Positions 61,953 to 64,000 of a DNA stretch of 64,000 nt are shown here, in pieces (the stretch's first letter is position 1; each line of letters begins with the position of its first letter). Source of the stretch: Salinibaculum sp. SYNS191 (GTDB lineage Archaea > Halobacteriota > Halobacteria > Halobacteriales > Haloarculaceae); assembly GCF_037338445.1 (NCBI RefSeq), contig NZ_CP147838.1, forward strand, positions 1,488,001-1,552,000. The letters are read 5' to 3'. Under the pieces are notes generated by a model. That model did not search any database and was not told where the DNA came from. It saw only the letters and a list, made by a program, of their open reading frames with translations. Made by a program: the position numbers and the translations under genes.

Positions 61953-62552
61953 ATGAATCTCACAAAGATTGCGAGCGTGTTCGTGGCAGTGCTGCTGGTC
62001 GCCACCGCCGGCGCCGCAGCGATGCCCGGGAACGCGCCCGCGGACTCCCAGGCTGGACAGGCAGACGACAACTACGACGGCAGTGCCGACGACCCCGCAG
62101 CGGACGCGGCCAACGCGAGCGACGCGGCCGCACAGGACGAGATGGCCGCACAGGGTCAGGCAAACGAGAGTGACGCCCACGCGGCCGCAGCCAGCGCCGA
62201 CCAGCGTCGCGGTCCCCCCTCCGACGCCGACGAGCGCCGCGGCCCGCCGACCGACATGCCCGCGCAGGTGCCCGACTTCGTGACGCAGATTCACGACCTC
62301 GTCAACCAGAAGCTCGACGGCACCATCGACAGCCTCGGCGAGATGATCGCCGACGTGACGCCGGGTGACGAGCAGTCCGACCAGGCCGCTGACGGCGACG
62401 CTGCCGGCCAGAGCGACGACGAGATGAACGACGAGCAGCAGACTGACGACGAGCAGTCCGACGGTGACGGCGAGCAGTCGGGCGCTGACGGACAGCAGAC
62501 CGACGGCGACGCCGAGGACAGCGAACAGGACGACGCCGAGAGCGAGCAGTGA
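61953..62552 (+). CDS. Secreted, highly acidic low-complexity protein
   Basis: 199 residues. MNLTKIASVFVAVLLVATAG is a Sec signal (cleavage near AAA-MPG). The mature protein is dominated by Asp, Gln, Ala and Glu, with runs such as DEQQTDDEQSDGDGEQSG in the C-terminal third and short repeated QRRGPPSDADERRGPPTD in the middle. One amphipathic stretch (VPDFVTQIHDLVNQKLDGTI) could be the only ordered part. Function unknown; possibly a cell-surface or secreted polyelectrolyte. Confidence 0.72.
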   Translation: MNLTKIASVFVAVLLVATAGAAAMPGNAPADSQAGQADDNYDGSADDPAADAANASDAAAQDEMAAQGQANESDAHAAAASADQRRGPPSDADERRGPPTDMPAQVPDFVTQIHDLVNQKLDGTIDSLGEMIADVTPGDEQSDQAADGDAAGQSDDEMNDEQQTDDEQSDGDGEQSGADGQQTDGDAEDSEQDDAESEQ

Positions 62553-62653
62553 CGGTCCGTAGCTGGCTGTCGATTCACACCCGCTGACGACGACGCCCCA
62601 CCCGCACCGACGCGAGCGCGACGCTTTTTTACGTGCGCTGCCAACTGAGAGGC

Positions 62654-62899
62654 ATGGCCGGTCCACTCGGCGAGGAGACGCAACTCAACCGCACGCGAGC
62701 GGCGCTGTACATCCTCCCCTTTGTCCTGCTCGGCGTCGGGAACCTCCTCCTGTTGCTCGGCTGGGGACTGCGGCCGCTGTGGGCCTTCCTCATCCTGCCG
62801 CCAATCATCTTCGTCAGCATCATCGGCTACATCGCCTTCCGGACCGGGCTGGCCGGCAACCGGCTCGACGACGAGGAGAGCCCGGTCGGCGAGCGGTGA
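62654..62899 (+). CDS. Small two-helix membrane protein
   Basis: 81 residues. After a short N-terminus (MAGPLGEETQLNRTRAA) come two membrane helices, LYILPFVLLGVGNLLLLLGW and LWAFLILPPIIFVSIIGYIA, and a polar tail. A CTTTTTTACG box at about 62621-62632 places a leaderless start at 62654. It converges on the DUF3194 gene with no bases between. Function unknown. Confidence 0.72.
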   Translation: MAGPLGEETQLNRTRAALYILPFVLLGVGNLLLLLGWGLRPLWAFLILPPIIFVSIIGYIAFRTGLAGNRLDDEESPVGER

Positions 62900-63148
62900 C
62901 TATTCCAGAAGGTCGTCGACGGCAGCGCGCGCGGCCAGCGCCGCGTCGTCGGCCACCCGGTCGGGGTCGGCCGTCCCGCCGCTGGCGTTGATGTAGACGT
63001 CCACTTCGAGCACGCCGTCCTCGAAGGAGACGGTCACGTCGAAGTCCTCGACGTCCGACCGCGAGAAACGAGAGAAGACGACGTCTTCGGCGGCCTCTGC
63101 CGCCGTCTGGACGACCTCGTCGTCGGTGGGGTCGTCCGGCGTCGACAT
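62900..63148 (-). CDS. DUF3194 family protein
   Basis: 82 residues: VVQTAAEAAEDVVFSRFSRS, VEDFDVTVSFEDGVLEVDVY, and ADDAALAARAAVDDLLE form the small alpha/beta DUF3194 domain found beside prefoldin beta in haloarchaea. The start codon shares one base with the pfdB stop (TAATG). Role unknown, probably linked to the chaperone. Confidence 0.88.
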   Translation of the reverse strand: MSTPDDPTDDEVVQTAAEAAEDVVFSRFSRSDVEDFDVTVSFEDGVLEVDVYINASGGTADPDRVADDAALAARAAVDDLLE

Positions 63149-63534
63149 TATGCGCCGCCAGCGCCGGGGCCGCCCATCGGACCGCCGCCGGCACCGCCCA
63201 GCATCTGCTGGAGTTCCTGCTGGAGTTCCTCGAACTGGTCCTGAACGCGCTCCTCCTGCTTTTCGAGGGTCTCGACGCGCACTCCGAGACTGTCGACCTT
63301 CTCTTCGAGGTCGTCCTTGGCCGTCTCGTAGTCCGTCTTGACGAGGAGTTCGCCGACCTCGCGGTACATCGTGGCGTCCTCGTCGATGTCGTCGAGTTCG
63401 TCCAGCGCGGTCTCGGACTCGTTGAGCTGTGTCTCGGCCTGCTGTTTCTGCGCGGCGACCTGCTGGGCCGTCTCCTGTAGGTCCTGCAGTTCTTCGAGTT
63501 TCTCCTGTGCTTCCGGCGGAAGATTACCCTGCAT
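63148..63534 (-). CDS. pfdB: Prefoldin subunit beta
   Basis: 128 residues. [20 protein letters not shown] and [20 protein letters not shown] form the first coiled-coil arm, [20 protein letters not shown] the beta hairpins, and [20 protein letters not shown] the second arm, then a Gly-rich tail with [12 protein letters not shown]. Hexamers with prefoldin alpha hand unfolded proteins to the thermosome. The ATG at 63534 is used rather than one three codons upstream. Sits in the rpoP-pcc1 group of informational genes. Confidence 0.95.
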   Translation of the reverse strand: MQGNLPPEAQEKLEELQDLQETAQQVAAQKQQAETQLNESETALDELDDIDEDATMYREVGELLVKTDYETAKDDLEEKVDSLGVRVETLEKQEERVQDQFEELQQELQQMLGGAGGGPMGGPGAGGA

Positions 63535-63585
63535 ACCCACCACCTGGGTGCCCGCCGTGGTAAACCCTTGCTTTCGATGATGGCC

Positions 63586-63861
63586 TCACGCGACGACGTC
63601 GCCGGCCTGCTCGGCGACGCTGACGAGCGAGAACCAGGTGTTCAGGCCGGCCCGGAGCGCGACAAGGTCCGTCGCTTCGACGGTGAGTTCCAGCCGCTCG
63701 TCCTCGCGGGCGAGACGGACCGTCGAGCGGTCGCCGTCGATGTCGCCGACCTCCGGGCGGATGGCACGCTCGACGCGGCGGGCGCGCTCGGCGTCGTCGT
63801 AGTCGAAAGTGAGAACAGCGTCGTGGACGCGGTCAGTTGACGTCGACTTCCTTGATGTCAC
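63586..63861 (-). CDS. pcc1: KEOPS complex subunit Pcc1
   Basis: 91 residues. [60 protein letters not shown] match the small Pcc1 domain that dimerises to bring KEOPS units together for N6-threonylcarbamoyladenosine formation on tRNA. The only available start is the GTG at 63861, so the gene overlaps rpoP by 29 nt. Downstream pfdB is 51 nt away. Confidence 0.86.
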   Translation of the reverse strand: MTSRKSTSTDRVHDAVLTFDYDDAERARRVERAIRPEVGDIDGDRSTVRLAREDERLELTVEATDLVALRAGLNTWFSLVSVAEQAGDVVA

Positions 63862-63967
63862 GGCTGCGCTCCTTGAGGAGCACGCGGTGGCCGCAGTACG
63901 GACAGCGCACGCCGCCGTACTCGTCGAGAGTGACGTCGCGCTTGCAGCGGGAGCACTTGTAGCTCAT
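63833..63967 (-). CDS. rpoP: DNA-directed RNA polymerase subunit P (Rpo12)
   Basis: 44 residues, too short to appear among the longer frames but unmistakable: [19 protein letters not shown] then [19 protein letters not shown], a single zinc ribbon with CxxC pairs at residues 5-8 and 22-25. It is the archaeal/eukaryotic RPB12 counterpart, required for promoter opening. The ATG at 63967 fits. Upstream on this strand, at the window edge (TAA at 63992-63994 preceded by GAG GAC), a gene ends that in other haloarchaea would be ribosomal protein eL43; too little is visible to name it. Confidence 0.95.
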   Translation of the reverse strand: MSYKCSRCKRDVTLDEYGGVRCPYCGHRVLLKERSRDIKEVDVN

Positions 63968-64000
63968 ATCGGATACTCGTGCTGGACGCCCTTAGTCCTC

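Noticed and set aside
63992-64000. End of a further gene (likely eL43) at the right edge
   Set aside because: Only two codons and a stop are visible; position suggests it but sequence cannot support a call.

Overview
This window is chromosomal DNA of a halophilic archaeon (class Halobacteria; the gene content suits the Haloarcula / Halomicrobium side, but the sequence alone does not fix the genus). The evidence is a very high G+C content, strongly acidic proteins, GTG/ATG starts about 25-30 nt downstream of TATA-like boxes with no ribosome binding site (leaderless genes), Tat signals, and archaeal markers: FtsZ with CdrS/CdrL, NcsA, archaeal CobY and CbiZ, prefoldin beta, KEOPS Pcc1 and RNA polymerase subunit P.

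Layout. 1-7.9 kb holds housekeeping genes: a partial F420-type oxidoreductase, hotdog thioesterase, lipoate ligase, endonuclease IV, methyltransferase, cysteine synthase, a deaminase and the tRNA thiolase NcsA. 8.0-10.2 kb is a cell-division locus on the minus strand, cdrL / cdrS-ftsZ, whose cdrL-cdrS spacer carries three inverted repeats and recurring GTAAGAC half-sites. At 10.36 kb a tRNA-Tyr gene is followed by two extra copies of its 3' end inside a 134-bp tandem unit, which looks like a used integration site. A Tat lipoprotein sugar-dehydrogenase-like protein and an AT-rich intergenic island follow.

12.9-19.8 kb is a late cobalamin and corrinoid-salvage cluster: HAD phosphatase, cbiB, cobS, cobY, cobD, cbiZ, cobA and cbiP, mostly with overlapping ends. 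20-34.7 kb is cell envelope and regulation: a threonine-stalked FG-GAP surface protein, a Bat-type membrane sensor-regulator divergent from a MinD-like ATPase with a small partner, an MMPL/RND exporter convergent with a CARDB-repeat membrane protein, an Lrp regulator, two small helix-turn-helix proteins and a double universal-stress protein. 35.1-42.0 kb is a single minus-strand type IV pilus operon (pilB, pilC and five pilin-like genes), every junction overlapping by 4-8 nt. Divergent from it is hyuA-hyuB.

45.8-49.3 kb is a patchy accessory stretch around tRNA-Ser: a shortened TrkA-N protein, an intact HicB antitoxin with a hicA toxin broken by two frameshifts, a stomatin-like SPFH protein, a non-coding stretch with a perfect inverted repeat and a membrane protein. 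49.4-64 kb returns to core genes: DUF2070, GMP synthase glutaminase subunit, GAF-PAS histidine kinase, gamma-glutamyltransferase, an HNH-like zinc protein, a chemotaxis transducer, DUF192, an isopropylmalate/citramalate synthase, a HAD hydrolase with a bifunctional nuclease, and the conserved rpoP-pcc1-pfdB-DUF3194 group.

No rRNA, CRISPR array or complete insertion sequence was seen. The points most worth following are the CdrL/CdrS operator-like array, the duplicated tRNA-Tyr attachment site, the decayed HicAB module, the HAD enzyme as a possible missing cobalamin phosphatase, and the MinD partner protein.
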